Assembly: GCF_022651205.1 (NCBI RefSeq)
Contig: NZ_JALCQI010000004.1
Location: 1 to 64,000, forward strand
Origin: Limosilactobacillus sp.
GTDB taxonomy: Bacteria; Bacillota; Bacilli; Lactobacillales; Lactobacillaceae
Direction: 5' to 3'
DNA: 64,000 nucleotides
Shown: positions 1-9,346 of the stretch, one piece after another
Layout: every line of letters starts with the position of its first letter
Position numbering within the stretch: the stretch's first letter is position 1
Made by a program: the position numbers and the translations under genes
The notes under the pieces: generated by a model
Database searches by the model: none
What the model saw: only the letters and a program-made list of their open reading frames with translations
Told to the model about the DNA's origin: nothing

Positions 1-125
1 AGCTCTAATTCAAATTAATTAAGCGAATTGACTTCGCAAATGTTTTGCTTCAAATCGTAATGATTGAAGACCCTACACATTTGATTCGTCGAAACTTTGT
101 TCAGTTTTCAAAGGTCTACCTTAAC
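1..125 (-). promoter_or_regulatory. rRNA operon leader with boxA-like antitermination site
   Basis: Read on the minus strand, this stretch contains CCTTTGAAAACTGAACAAAG (about 95-114). It matches the boxA-containing leader placed before 16S rRNA in Bacillus and Lactobacillus. It follows two promoters and reads toward the window edge, so the 16S gene should start just beyond position 1. The same motif also occurs in 16S-23S spacers, but the promoters immediately upstream favour the leader. The rRNA itself is not in the window. Confidence 0.7.
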
Positions 126-154
126 TGCCATTTAAGCGACAGTTAACATTCATA

Positions 155-184
155 ATTATATCAGATGCTCATCATCAATGTCAA
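155..184 (-). promoter_or_regulatory. rRNA operon promoter P2
   Basis: On the minus strand there is a perfect -35 TTGACA (179-184), an 18-base spacer and a perfect -10 TATAAT (155-160). It is the promoter closer to the rRNA leader and drives transcription leftward. A fully consensus promoter in tandem with another, ahead of a boxA-like leader, is the usual rrn arrangement in Firmicutes. Confidence 0.8.
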
Positions 185-245
185 CAACTAATTTGAAGAA
201 GTTATCAAATTAAGTTATTAACCATTGCTTATAAGCAACTTTTAT

Positions 246-274
246 AAGATACCATGTCATCAAGTGGATGTCAA
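246..274 (-). promoter_or_regulatory. rRNA operon promoter P1
   Basis: Upstream tandem promoter on the minus strand: -35 TTGACA (269-274), 17-base spacer, -10 TATCTT (246-251). It lies about 90 bases upstream of P2 in an AT-rich stretch that could act as an UP element. The -10 is weaker than that of P2. Confidence 0.65.
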
Positions 275-299
275 CGAATAAATTGAAATAAACAAACAA

Positions 300-728
300 T
301 CTGTTACTTTCAATAAAATTCTAACCGCTTGACAACGTTGACTACTATACATTGCTTTCATTCTTCCGTCAACACCTTTTTTGTCCGCGTTTTAATACAC
401 CTTCTTTGATTTACGAACTTTATTTAATGTTAAAGTTCCAAGCATTTGTATTCTCCGAATGTTCATTGAATTTAAACCGTTAACACTCTTCTTCATCGGC
501 CAATTTCAAAACAATGATAATTTAAAAAATAGCCAACACAATTTTTCCACCGTATTTAGATTAACGATTTTTCTTGCCAAGTAAAGATCAAATTAAGTGC
601 AACAATAGTGTCGTTAATGCGATCATAACTTCAGATTGGTTTTCCTTTAATTACTTTTCTTTACTCAATTAGTTTCTCTTCCACGATCCATTCCATACTA
701 CTATCATCACAGCAGCTTACTTAGATCC
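300..728. other. AT-rich intergenic region without a recognised gene
   Basis: The stretch between the rRNA promoters and the toxin-like gene is AT-rich and lacks any ORF with a convincing ribosome binding site. I found no tRNA, insertion sequence or strong hairpin. It may supply upstream activating sequence to the rRNA promoters. Confidence 0.5.
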
Positions 729-1049
729 CTAATCGGTTTTATCAATCACTCGGTCAAGTTCGTGAGTAAAAGTCGCTTTCTGTAGGTGACTGCTAATAAA
801 GTAAATAATCACTTTGTCCTGATCTTTCGTAAATGCTATCCTAACAGAACCAGTCTTTCCGATATTCAACCGAAATTCATAAAGACTCTTCCCGGCGATT
901 TTCTTTCTGGTTGCCAACTTAACCTTAGTCATCCCCGTCGCCATTTCTTTATTAACTGCTGTGCTAATCATTGTCGTAATCTCGTTATGCTGCTTCCGAT
1001 ATTTCTTAAAAAATGACTTACAGCCATGTTCGTAAAATTCAACTTTCAT
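729..1049 (-). CDS. RelE/ParE-fold toxin-like protein
   Basis: A 106-residue basic protein. Its C-terminal half has the RelE/HigB layout: a basic helix (KLATRKKIAG), then YEFRLNIGKTGSVRIAF, a strand VIIYFISSHL, and a final QKATFTHELDRV helix like the KTPKKEIERA end of known toxins. RelE-family toxins cut mRNA at the ribosome. I chose the ATG at 1049 because a GGAGG lies at 1056-1060; an upstream start at 1103 has no such site. The ATG follows the stop of the preceding gene by one base, so the two are translationally coupled, as in toxin-antitoxin operons. The function is inferred from pattern only; a harmless RelE-like protein is possible. Confidence 0.6.
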   Translation of the reverse strand: MKVEFYEHGCKSFFKKYRKQHNEITTMISTAVNKEMATGMTKVKLATRKKIAGKSLYEFRLNIGKTGSVRIAFTKDQDKVIIYFISSHLQKATFTHELDRVIDKTD

Positions 1050-1050
1050 C

Positions 1051-1329
1051 TCAATCCTCCACTTTCTGAACCAAGTAAAGCTGGTGGCTTCGTGGGAACT
1101 CACGCTTAAACGCTATTGCTATCTTATGTTTAGCGTCACTACTTCCTCGTTGATACGTCACACTGCTATTAACATACCCCTGTTCGATTAGAGTCAGTTC
1201 ATCATTCCGCATTACTAGTGTTAGGGAACGATCCTTCTTCTTTGTCAGTAGCTTGACTTGCTGATCTAGTTTGCCCTTTAGGCTTCGTTTAAGAAATGCT
1301 TTTGCCTGCTTAATCGGTATTTCTCTCAT
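1051..1329 (-). CDS. Small basic protein, candidate antitoxin partner of the RelE-like toxin
   Basis: A 92-residue basic protein that I do not recognise. It has many lysines, no membrane segment and no obvious helix-turn-helix or AbrB/RHH signature. Its role as antitoxin is inferred only from position: it precedes the RelE-like gene and is coupled to it (TGA and ATG separated by one base). A ribosome binding site AGGAAGG lies just before the ATG. The gene starts about 30 bases after the lysS terminator, so the pair either depends on lysS read-through or uses a promoter inside lysS. Confidence 0.5.
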   Translation of the reverse strand: MREIPIKQAKAFLKRSLKGKLDQQVKLLTKKKDRSLTLVMRNDELTLIEQGYVNSSVTYQRGSSDAKHKIAIAFKREFPRSHQLYLVQKVED

Positions 1330-1358
1330 GACATCCTTCCTTTCTTGTAATTTTTACC

Positions 1359-1401
1359 AAAAAAGACCTGTACCCACACTAAGACAGGTACAAGTCTTTC
1401 T
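1359..1401 (-). terminator. lysS intrinsic terminator
   Basis: On the minus strand a stem of AAGACTTGTACC against GGTACAGGTCTT is followed by a run of T. It closes the dusB-lysS transcription unit directly after the lysS stop. Confidence 0.85.
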
Positions 1402-1409
1402 CATTAGTT

Positions 1410-2933
1410 TTACTTCTTCTTGTTCTTTTTCTTCTTACCGTTCGTTTCTTCCTTTTCGGGGCGCATGGTTGGGAAGAGGATAACATCACGAATAGACTTG
1501 GCATCGGTCAATAGCATTACTAACCGGTCAATTCCAATTCCAAGACCACCTGTAGGCGGCATCCCGTATTCAAGGGCCTCAACGTAGTCTAAGTCTACTG
1601 GTTCTGCTTCATCATTACCATTAGCCTTTTCCTTAGCTTGCATTTCAAAACGTTCCTTTTGGTCAATTGGATCGTTTAATTCACTGAAGGCGTTAGCTAA
1701 TTCACTACCGTCGACATACAACTCGAACCGGTCAGTCATTGCAGGATTTTCTTTATTCCGCTTTGCCAATGGTGAAACTTCAACCGGATATTCATAAACG
1801 AACGTTGGTTGAATCAAAGTGTCTTCAACGAATTCTTCAAAGAAGGCATTGAGAATATGACCCTTTGTCCAGTAAGGCTTGTACTCAACCTTATGTTCAT
1901 CCGCAAGCTTCTTTGCATCATCATCAGTCATTGATTGATCACTGAAATCAATTCCGGTCTTTTCCTTAACAGCGTCAACCATGGTAATCCGCTTAAAGTC
2001 ATCGCTCAAGTTAATTTCATGACCCTGGTAAGTTATCTTACCGTCATCAGAAACAACCTTTGCAGCTGCTTTAACAATTCCTTCGGTTTCATCCATAACA
2101 TCACGGAAGTCGAAGTAAGCAGCATAAGTTTCCATAGTTGTAAATTCTGGGTTATGGTGTGGATCCATCCCTTCATTCCGGAAAATCCGTCCAAGTTCAT
2201 AAACCCGCTCAAATCCACCAACAATCAATCGCTTCAGGTACAGTTCAGTTGCGATCCGCAAGTACATATCAATATCCAATGCATTGTGGTGAGTAATAAA
2301 TGGCCGAGCATTGGCACCACCAGCTTGGGTGTTCAGAATTGGGGTTTCAACTTCAGTAAAGCCATGTTCATCCATGTAACGACGAACAGCCTTAATAATT
2401 GCAGTCCGTTGGTGGAATCGCTTAAAACTCTCTGGATTCGAAATCAGATCAAGATAACGTTGACGATAGATCGTCTCTGGATCCGTAACCCCTTCCCACT
2501 TGTTTGGAAGTGGCCGCAGAGCCTTAGATAGGAATGTAATTTTGTGGGCACGAACGGTTAATTCACCAGTATTAGTCTTGATGACATCCCCTTCAATACC
2601 AAGAAAGTCACCAATATCAGCACGCTTAAAAATGTGGTAAGGTTCATCACCAACCATGTCCTTCCGTGCGTATACCTGAATTTTCCCTGTCCGATCAACA
2701 AAGTCAGCAAAACCGGCCTTACCGCTGCTCCGCTTTCTTGTCATTCGTCCGGCGATGATTACCATTTCGCCCTTTTCGTTTAATTCTTCTTTATCGTAGC
2801 GATCGTACTCGTCATGTAAATCTTGTGCAAGATGATCACGTTTAAACCGCCGACCAAATGGTTCAATTCCGGCTTCTTTAAGTTCATTCATCTTTTCGCG
2901 ACGAACGCGCATTTGATCTAATTCTTGTGACAC
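1410..2933 (-). CDS. lysS: Lysine--tRNA ligase, class II
   Basis: Charges tRNA-Lys with lysine in the cytoplasm. The 507-residue protein has the N-terminal OB-fold anticodon-binding domain (about 50-150), class II motif 2 ([15 protein letters not shown]) and motif 3 ([14 protein letters not shown], about 462-475). The length is usual apart from a lysine-rich tail of about ten residues. The start is a GTG preceded by an AGGAGG site. It follows dusB by 20 bases, as is common in Firmicutes, and ends in a strong terminator. The downstream rRNA operon on the same strand repeats the arrangement of B. subtilis. Confidence 0.97.
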   Translation of the reverse strand: MSQELDQMRVRREKMNELKEAGIEPFGRRFKRDHLAQDLHDEYDRYDKEELNEKGEMVIIAGRMTRKRSSGKAGFADFVDRTGKIQVYARKDMVGDEPYHIFKRADIGDFLGIEGDVIKTNTGELTVRAHKITFLSKALRPLPNKWEGVTDPETIYRQRYLDLISNPESFKRFHQRTAIIKAVRRYMDEHGFTEVETPILNTQAGGANARPFITHHNALDIDMYLRIATELYLKRLIVGGFERVYELGRIFRNEGMDPHHNPEFTTMETYAAYFDFRDVMDETEGIVKAAAKVVSDDGKITYQGHEINLSDDFKRITMVDAVKEKTGIDFSDQSMTDDDAKKLADEHKVEYKPYWTKGHILNAFFEEFVEDTLIQPTFVYEYPVEVSPLAKRNKENPAMTDRFELYVDGSELANAFSELNDPIDQKERFEMQAKEKANGNDEAEPVDLDYVEALEYGMPPTGGLGIGIDRLVMLLTDAKSIRDVILFPTMRPEKEETNGKKKKNKKK

Positions 2934-2953
2934 TTACTTTCTCCTCCTCTTGA

Positions 2954-3964
2954 TTAAGCGTGCTTTCTCTGGGCCTTTTTCATTTCACGCTCAGCTGTTT
3001 GTTCAGCAAACCGATCAAAAATATCATTCATTTCTTGGCGGGTTTCGGCTTCAACCAATGCTGCCTTGGTACGTGCGGAACGGGGAATCCCTTTAAGGTA
3101 GTATGTTGAAAGACCACGAAATTCACGAACACCAACGTATTCACCCTTCAAATCAATCAAACGGTTAAGGTGTTCCTTAGCCATCTTGATCTTTTGTTCG
3201 GGAGTTGCTTCAGGAAGTAGTTCTCCTGTTTCTAAATAGTGTTCCGTCCGCTTAAGCATCCACGGGTTTCCCAAAGCTGCACGACCAATCATTGCAGCCG
3301 TTGCACCTGTTTCATCCAGAATTCGCTTAGCATCTTCCGGTGTCCGGACATCTCCATTTGCCATAAATGGAATTGATAAATGATCCGCTACTTCCTTTAG
3401 TATATTCCAATCAGCGTGTCCCGTATACATTTGTTTTCGAGTTCGACCATGCATTGCTAATGCTGCAGCACCAGCCCGTTCAGCAGCCATGGCATTTTCA
3501 ACGGCATAGATGTGCTTATCATCCCAGCCTGTCCGCATTTTTACCGTAACTGGCTTTTTTACAGCATCGGTAACGTAAGAGACCATTTCATAAACCTTGT
3601 TTGGATCAAGAAGCCACCGTGCACCAGCATCAGTTTTAACAACCTTATTAACTGGGCATCCCATATTAATATCAATCACATCAGCTGCTGTGTGTTCATC
3701 AACATACTTGGCCGCCTGAACCAGGGTCTCCTTTGTTCCACCAAAAATTTGAATTCCCATTGGGTGTTCACTCGGATCGACGTCCATCATGTTTAATGTC
3801 TTCTTGTTATGGTACATGATTCCCCGGTCAGAGATCATTTCACAAACCACGTAACCCGCACCAAATTCCTTACAAATCACCCGAAAGGCGGAGTTAGTAA
3901 CCCCTGCCATCGGAGCAACTACGACCTGGTTAGGAATTTCGACATTTCCGATTTGCCACTTCAT
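2954..3964 (-). CDS. dusB: tRNA-dihydrouridine synthase (DusB family)
   Basis: An FMN enzyme that reduces uridines to dihydrouridine in tRNA. The 336-residue TIM-barrel protein begins with the family signature MAPMAGVTNSAFR. It carries the catalytic cysteine in DINMGCPVNKVV, and the phosphate-binding ends MANGDVRTPEDA and AAMIGRAALGNPW. A C-terminal helical tRNA-binding domain follows. It sits between hslO and lysS, close enough to lysS (20 bases) to share its message. Regulation is not visible beyond that. Confidence 0.95.
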   Translation of the reverse strand: MKWQIGNVEIPNQVVVAPMAGVTNSAFRVICKEFGAGYVVCEMISDRGIMYHNKKTLNMMDVDPSEHPMGIQIFGGTKETLVQAAKYVDEHTAADVIDINMGCPVNKVVKTDAGARWLLDPNKVYEMVSYVTDAVKKPVTVKMRTGWDDKHIYAVENAMAAERAGAAALAMHGRTRKQMYTGHADWNILKEVADHLSIPFMANGDVRTPEDAKRILDETGATAAMIGRAALGNPWMLKRTEHYLETGELLPEATPEQKIKMAKEHLNRLIDLKGEYVGVREFRGLSTYYLKGIPRSARTKAALVEAETRQEMNDIFDRFAEQTAEREMKKAQRKHA

Positions 3965-4069
3965 CTTTTCACCTCATTATAAAAATTAATGTGAACTGCA
4001 CTGGCTAATTCTTCGTTCAATAACCAAATCATGATAGCACATCATTGATTTTTCACCAAATAAATTGTG

Positions 4070-4972
4070 TTATTCAGAATCTTTTTGATCCATCTTAGCA
4101 TAAATATCTTTTAATTCTTGTTCACTAAACTCATACTTCTTACCACAGAATTGGCAAACCGCCTCGGCATGGTGATCTTCATTAATCATCTTTTCCATAT
4201 CCTTCTTTGAGATACTTGCCAATGCGTGAGCAAAACGTTCCTTGCTGCAATCACAACGATACGAGACAGGCATTTGATCGAGGATCTTTAATTGATCACC
4301 AAAGATCCGTTTCAAAATATCTTCAGGAGTATCACCATCACGAAGCATTTCTGATACTAATGGCAAATCCTTCAACTTCTTTTCAAGCTTACTGATTTCC
4401 TCATCGCTTGCACCAGGAAGGACTTGAATCATAAATCCACCAGCAACCTCAATTGATTCATCCGGGTTCACAAATACGGAAAGACCGACAGCTGAAGGAA
4501 TCTGTTCTGATTGAGCGAGGTAGTAAGTAAAGTCATCGCCGAGTTCTCCCGAAACAAGATTAACTTGGCCAGTATATGGTGCCTTATCTCCAGGGGCCAT
4601 CTTGGTAACCGATAAAGTTCCATGTTTACCAACCGCACCAGAAACGTCGATTTTTCCTTTGGCATTTGCTGGCAAACTAACATGGTTGTTCCCCATGTAG
4701 CCCTTAACGGTTCCTTGAGCCGTCCCGTCCGCGACAATAAAACCTACTGGTCCATCTCCTTGGATCTTAACGGTCATTCCCTCCTCACCCTGAAGACCAG
4801 AAGTAGCCAATAGTAATGTTCCGATTAATGTCCGCCCAAGGGCTGCCGAAGATGCACTCCAGGTATCATGAATTTCATGGGCCTTTTCTACTAACTGACT
4901 TGCGTTAACCGCGTAAGCACGGAACTTACCGTTTTTACTAATACTCTTTACTAAGTAATCTGTTGATTTCAT
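4070..4972 (-). CDS. hslO: Hsp33 redox-regulated chaperone
   Basis: A cytoplasmic holdase chaperone switched on by oxidation and unfolding. The 300-residue protein has the N-terminal chaperone domain and, near the C-terminus, the zinc/redox switch cysteines in CDC (YRCDCSKERF) and CQFC (AVCQFCGKKY). All four cysteines are present, so the redox switch should work. A GGAG site lies before the ATG. It follows ftsH, whose terminator lies between the two, so expression may need read-through or a local promoter. The neighbourhood with ftsH and dusB is conserved in Firmicutes. Confidence 0.96.
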   Translation of the reverse strand: MKSTDYLVKSISKNGKFRAYAVNASQLVEKAHEIHDTWSASSAALGRTLIGTLLLATSGLQGEEGMTVKIQGDGPVGFIVADGTAQGTVKGYMGNNHVSLPANAKGKIDVSGAVGKHGTLSVTKMAPGDKAPYTGQVNLVSGELGDDFTYYLAQSEQIPSAVGLSVFVNPDESIEVAGGFMIQVLPGASDEEISKLEKKLKDLPLVSEMLRDGDTPEDILKRIFGDQLKILDQMPVSYRCDCSKERFAHALASISKKDMEKMINEDHHAEAVCQFCGKKYEFSEQELKDIYAKMDQKDSE

Positions 4973-4993
4973 TTTTTATCTTCTCCTTCATAA

Positions 4994-5044
4994 TAAAAAA
5001 CAGGTGGAACACGGCCGTATCACGGTTGATTCCCCCTGCTTTAT
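4994..5044 (-). terminator. ftsH terminator
   Basis: On the minus strand AGCAGG...GGAA pairs imperfectly with TTCC...CCTG around a CGTG/GCCG inner stem, and a TTTTTT run follows. It lies directly after the ftsH stop and before hslO. Confidence 0.7.
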
Positions 5045-5047
5045 TAA

Positions 5048-7207
5048 TTATTTATCTTGATCATCTGAAGTGTCAGAGTGATCAGAATCTTCAGCACTAG
5101 CGGATGTTGGTGCATCAGCAGCTTCACTGTTTGGAGTATCTGCTGCCGATTCGGCATTTTCATCGTCAGCTGAACTACTTGCTTTAAGTTGTTCAGTAAC
5201 GTTACTGTGCTTTTCATCTTCTAATCGCTCTAAGGCACGCTTAGATTCTTCAAAGGTTTGGGCGCGAGCTTCTTCATCAGCCGCTGCGATATCCTTCTCT
5301 GGCAACTTTCCGGTCTTGTACAGACTAAGAATTTGCTTTTCATCAAGCGTTTCGTACTTCAGCAAGGCTTCGGCGATCAGCTTATGTTGTTCACGGTGAG
5401 TCTCAATAATATGAAGAGCCTGCTCATGACCTTCACGGAGGATCCGGCGAACTTCTTCATCGACCAACGCAGCGGTCTTTTCGGAGTATGGTGATTGATC
5501 GTAGCCCTGTCCAGTAAAGACTTGACCAGAACTTTGTAATTCAACAGGACCAATCTTGTCGCTCATCCCGTATTGAGTAACCATTGCACGAGCAATTTGA
5601 GTTGCTTGTTCAAAGTCATTGGAAGCACCTGAAGATTGAGACTTGAAGATTAATTCTTCGGCGGCACGACCACCCATTAATCCTGCAATCTGCTCTTCAG
5701 CATTCTTCTTAGACATTAGCATTTGATCTTCCCGTGGAAGCATAATTGCATAACCACCGGCACGACCACGAGGGACAATCGTAACCTTGTGAACAACTCG
5801 AGCATCGTTTAGAACAAGGCCAACAATCGTGTGTCCAGCTTCGTGGTAGGCAACTGTCCGTCGTTCTTGCTTTGATTCAACCCGATCATGCTTAGCTGGA
5901 CCAGCAATAACACGATCTTCAGCTTCATCAAGGTCAGCAGCATCAATCTTCGTCTTGTTCCGTCGTGCAGCTAACAATGCAGCTTCGTTTAATAGGTTAG
6001 CTAAATCCGCACCAACAAATCCTGGTGTTTGCTTAGCAATTTCCTTCAAGTCAACATCATCGGCTAATGGCTTATTTTTGGCGTGAACACGAAGGATTGC
6101 TTCACGACCCTTAACGTCTGGACGACCAACCAAAATCTTCCGGTCAAACCGACCAGGACGAAGGAGGGCTGGATCCAGAACATCAGAACGGTTAGTAGCG
6201 GCCATTACAATGACCCCTTCATCGCCTTGGAACCCATCCATTTCAACCAGTAATTGGTTCAATGTCTGTTCACGTTCATCATGGCCACCGCCCATTCCGG
6301 CACCACGACGCCGACCAACGGCATCAATTTCATCAATGAAGATAATTGCAGGTGCTGCTTTCTTGGCCTGTTCGAATAAATCACGAACACGACTAGCACC
6401 AACACCGACAAACATTTCAACGAAATCAGAACCAGAAATCGAGAAGAATGGCACACCTGATTCACCAGCAACGGCCTTCGCTAACAAGGTCTTACCAGTA
6501 CCTGGAGGCCCCTCCAAGAGGACACCAGATGGAATCTTGGCACCAAGTCGAGTGAATTTCTTTGGATTCTTTAAGAATTCAACAACTTCAACCAATTCCT
6601 GCTTTTCTTCCTCTTCACCAGCAACGTCAGAGAAACGAACCTTGTTCTTCTTGGCATCGGCAGGTTTTGCCTTTGTCTTTCCAAAGCTCATTACTCCTCG
6701 ACCACCGCCACCTTGACCAGCTTGGCCCATCATCATGTAGAAGAAGAATATCATGATAACTAGTGGTAAGACGGTTAACAGCAAGTTCATCCAAACACTG
6801 TTGGATTCCTCTGCTCGTGTACTGATCTTAACATTGTCCCGGTTAGCATACTTTTGAAGTTGACTAACGGTGACATCACTTTGCAATACAGAACTTTGGA
6901 AGTGGTTAACTTTGCTGTTACGTTGCGTGGCAAAGCCAAAACTATTAGCGGAGTTATTATTAGCAGATTGAGGTTTACGATAAGTACCTGTAATCTTGTA
7001 AACTCCACCATTTGGCTGTAGTTGGAAACTCTTAACCTTGTTACTCTTCAATTCAGAGATAAACTCTGTTTGTGAGACGTTCTTACTTTGACCATTACTC
7101 TGGTTACCACCAAAGAAGAAGTAAGCAATCCCCATAATACATAAGAAAATCACTGCGTAGAAGAGAACGTTATGAGTAAAATTATTGTTTCTCCGATTGT
7201 TATTCAT
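5048..7207 (-). CDS. ftsH: ATP-dependent zinc metalloprotease FtsH
   Basis: A membrane-anchored AAA+ protease that degrades unassembled and damaged membrane and cytosolic proteins. The 719-residue protein has two membrane segments (about 13-33 and 140-160) around an extracytoplasmic domain. Then come Walker A GPPGTGKT (233-240), Walker B IIFIDEID (288-295), the second region of homology ([20 protein letters not shown]) and the zinc site HEAGH (455-459). The last ~80 residues are acidic and Ser/Asp/Glu-rich, a species-variable tail. A CtsR-like operator overlaps its promoter, consistent with heat-stress control described for L. plantarum ftsH. Confidence 0.97.
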   Translation of the reverse strand: MNNNRRNNNFTHNVLFYAVIFLCIMGIAYFFFGGNQSNGQSKNVSQTEFISELKSNKVKSFQLQPNGGVYKITGTYRKPQSANNNSANSFGFATQRNSKVNHFQSSVLQSDVTVSQLQKYANRDNVKISTRAEESNSVWMNLLLTVLPLVIMIFFFYMMMGQAGQGGGGRGVMSFGKTKAKPADAKKNKVRFSDVAGEEEEKQELVEVVEFLKNPKKFTRLGAKIPSGVLLEGPPGTGKTLLAKAVAGESGVPFFSISGSDFVEMFVGVGASRVRDLFEQAKKAAPAIIFIDEIDAVGRRRGAGMGGGHDEREQTLNQLLVEMDGFQGDEGVIVMAATNRSDVLDPALLRPGRFDRKILVGRPDVKGREAILRVHAKNKPLADDVDLKEIAKQTPGFVGADLANLLNEAALLAARRNKTKIDAADLDEAEDRVIAGPAKHDRVESKQERRTVAYHEAGHTIVGLVLNDARVVHKVTIVPRGRAGGYAIMLPREDQMLMSKKNAEEQIAGLMGGRAAEELIFKSQSSGASNDFEQATQIARAMVTQYGMSDKIGPVELQSSGQVFTGQGYDQSPYSEKTAALVDEEVRRILREGHEQALHIIETHREQHKLIAEALLKYETLDEKQILSLYKTGKLPEKDIAAADEEARAQTFEESKRALERLEDEKHSNVTEQLKASSSADDENAESAADTPNSEAADAPTSASAEDSDHSDTSDDQDK

Positions 7208-7258
7208 AACAACCTCCTATCTACCAGCAACAATAGTGTGGTTACAATTGTAGTGACT

Positions 7259-7287
7259 ATCATAGCATAATTGACAAATATTGACCA
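7259..7287 (-). promoter_or_regulatory. ftsH promoter with overlapping CtsR-like operator
   Basis: On the minus strand, GGTCAATATTTGTCAA (7271-7286) is a direct repeat of GTCAA with a five-base gap. This is the spacing of the CtsR heptamer repeat (RGTCAAANANRGTCAAA). A TATGAT -10 (7259-7264) lies downstream, and the 17-base-spaced -35 (TGGTCA, 7282-7287) falls inside the operator, so bound CtsR would block RNA polymerase. The match is imperfect at the T for A positions. Confidence 0.65.
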
Positions 7288-7375
7288 GTCAATTATCGCG
7301 CTGATAATCACCCACCAACACTGCACAATTTTACATTTTTTAAGCTTATTTTTCCACTGATTTGATGATAATTGC

Positions 7376-7413
7376 AAAAAGGCGGTAAGAAAATCCTGCT
7401 TTCTCACCGCCTA
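7376..7413 (-). terminator. hpt terminator
   Basis: On the minus strand GGCGGTGAGAAAG pairs with CTTACCGCC across a short loop and is followed by TTTTTG. It ends the S1-tilS-hpt unit, so ftsH is expressed from its own promoter. Confidence 0.88.
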
Positions 7414-7423
7414 CTTATTAAGT

Positions 7424-7960
7424 TTATTCATAAATTGCTGGTTTTAAGATGCCAACATAGGGAAGGTTCCGGTAGTAGCCTTTATAGTCTAGGCCATAAC
7501 CGACCAAGAACTCATTAGGAACATTGAATCCAACATAATCGGCCTTAACTTCAACTTGACGACCTTCAGGCTTATCTAATAGCGTACAAACCTTAACACT
7601 CTTGGCACCACGCTCATTTAAGAGATCAATTAAATACTTCAGTGTATGACCAGTATCAACAATATCTTCCATGATAATAATTGACCGGCCCTTAACATCC
7701 GATTTTAAATCTTGAACTAATTTTACTTTACCGGTAGAAGAAGTCCCCCCAAAGTAACTGGAAACATCAATAAAATCAAGCTTGGCCATTATATCCATCC
7801 GCTTAATCATATCAACGGTAAACAAAACTGCCCCAGTCATAACGGAGATAATTAACGGCCGCTGATCCTTGTACTCTGCTGTTAATTGTTCAGCAAGTTC
7901 ATCCATTCGCCGGTCAATCTCTTCTTTACTGTATAAAACACGTTCAATATCGTTATTCAT
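7424..7960 (-). CDS. hpt: Hypoxanthine phosphoribosyltransferase
   Basis: Salvages hypoxanthine and guanine with PRPP to give IMP and GMP. The protein of about 178 residues has the PRPP-binding motif IIIMEDIVDTGHTL and the C-terminal GLDYKGYYRNLPYVG segment typical of the family. Two ATGs are adjacent (7963 and 7960). The second gives the better six-base spacing from GAGGAG, while the first would overlap the tilS stop. The tilS-hpt coupling upstream of ftsH is conserved in Firmicutes. Confidence 0.96.
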   Translation of the reverse strand: MNNDIERVLYSKEEIDRRMDELAEQLTAEYKDQRPLIISVMTGAVLFTVDMIKRMDIMAKLDFIDVSSYFGGTSSTGKVKLVQDLKSDVKGRSIIIMEDIVDTGHTLKYLIDLLNERGAKSVKVCTLLDKPEGRQVEVKADYVGFNVPNEFLVGYGLDYKGYYRNLPYVGILKPAIYE

Positions 7961-9345
7961 CATTGTCTCCTCTTTAAATTACGTATGCCGATAAATAGCC
8001 GCTGCCACTTAGTAAGATAATCACTTGGCCGGGTAAACCAACCCCATTTTCGACCAACCACCCAAACAACGGCATCTTTAGCATCAACAAGTACAAGTTG
8101 CTGATTGCGTTCTAATAACGGTACTTTTTGATCAATGAGAACCCGATTAACCTTCTGGTGGCCACCATTCTTTAACGGTAAGCAATCTTGTTCATGCCAT
8201 TTACGAAGGGTTAACGGTAACTGCTGAGGTGATAACCACATTTCTTGGTAGTCTGATCCCTGCTCAAAGAAGTCTTTATCTTCTGCCACAGCGATTTGAT
8301 AATCGTTTCCCATTGAATACCAACGGCCCAATTTTACCACACAATTTACCGAAATTTGAGATTTTTGTGGCGATTGGTTAACGCTTTTCAAAAATAGTTC
8401 GGAATAGTTCTTAAATAGAGTCAAGTCTGCTGTGACTTGGCGGCTAAACTGCGGTAATTTCCGATTATTAATGTCAGATAGCAACTGGTCAATAAATCCT
8501 TGTCCCAAGTTCAAAACGTTCTTTGACTCTAACCACTTCACTAAAATTAGCCGTTCCTTTGCTAAAGAGAATTCCTGAAAGCGAAGCAAATTTAAGTGAC
8601 CACGCTCATCAAGAAGTTCCCTTAGCTTTTGCTGGGCAAATTGTTCTTCGAGTTCAACCGCTAACTCTAACTGCTGGTGGTAATTGCTCAAAGAGTGTAG
8701 CAAATTAGGGTTCTCCTTCTCCAACAACGGGATTACCTGGTGACGAAATCTATTTCGGCTAACATTTAGTTCCCGATTAGTTGCATCTTCATACCAAGTC
8801 AAGTGATTATCAACGGCATACTGACGTAATTGTTGCTTAGGAAAGTCCAATAGTGGTCGCTCAAGCATCCCCGTTGCAAAGGGCCGCTTTTCTTCAATAC
8901 CAATTAGTTGGTGTAGTTGTCCACCACGAGTTAGTTTCATTAGCATTGTCTCTGCTAAGTCATTTTGATGATGTGCAGTCAGTAAAATTGCCGCCTGCTT
9001 TTCCTTCATTACTCTGGCAAAAAAATCATAACGCATCTGGCGAGCTGCTTCTTCGATCCCGGTCTGCGGATGCATTGACTGCGACCATTGGTGAACAACC
9101 AATTGAAGGTCATGGCTAGTACAGTATTGACGAATAAATCGTTCTTCCTCACTGCTTTGCTTCCGTAATTGATGGTTAACGTGGGCAACGATTATTTGCG
9201 GCTGGTACTTTTCAGGAAGACGTTGCAATAAATCAAGAAGAACCATCGAATCGACACCAGTTGAAACAGCAACAACTACTTTGTCTTGTTTATTAAAAAA
9301 GCGACCCCGTACCAGGTGCCGCTCAAATTCTTTATTTAAATCCAT
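7960..9345 (-). CDS. tilS: tRNA(Ile)-lysidine synthase
   Basis: Converts C34 of the CAU-anticodon tRNA-Ile to lysidine using ATP and lysine, an essential step for reading AUA. The 461-residue protein has the N-type ATP pyrophosphatase loop as VAVSTGVDSMVLL, with Thr in the usual SGGxDS. It also has the AHVNHQLR and LTAHHQNDLAETML motifs and a C-terminal TilS domain. I start it at MDLNKEF; a longer frame to 9384 lies within the upstream gene's end. The start region touches the stop of the S1 gene, and the TGA overlaps the hpt start, indicating one operon. Confidence 0.95.
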   Translation of the reverse strand: MDLNKEFERHLVRGRFFNKQDKVVVAVSTGVDSMVLLDLLQRLPEKYQPQIIVAHVNHQLRKQSSEEERFIRQYCTSHDLQLVVHQWSQSMHPQTGIEEAARQMRYDFFARVMKEKQAAILLTAHHQNDLAETMLMKLTRGGQLHQLIGIEEKRPFATGMLERPLLDFPKQQLRQYAVDNHLTWYEDATNRELNVSRNRFRHQVIPLLEKENPNLLHSLSNYHQQLELAVELEEQFAQQKLRELLDERGHLNLLRFQEFSLAKERLILVKWLESKNVLNLGQGFIDQLLSDINNRKLPQFSRQVTADLTLFKNYSELFLKSVNQSPQKSQISVNCVVKLGRWYSMGNDYQIAVAEDKDFFEQGSDYQEMWLSPQQLPLTLRKWHEQDCLPLKNGGHQKVNRVLIDQKVPLLERNQQLVLVDAKDAVVWVVGRKWGWFTRPSDYLTKWQRLFIGIRNLKRRQ

Positions 9346-9346
9346 C

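Noticed and set aside
332..358. Plus-strand promoter TTGACA...TATACA near the rRNA region
   Set aside because: The spacer is only 11 bases and no gene follows.
1935..2531. Plus-strand ORF of 198 codons inside lysS
   Set aside because: Antisense to a clearly conserved gene, with no ribosome binding site.
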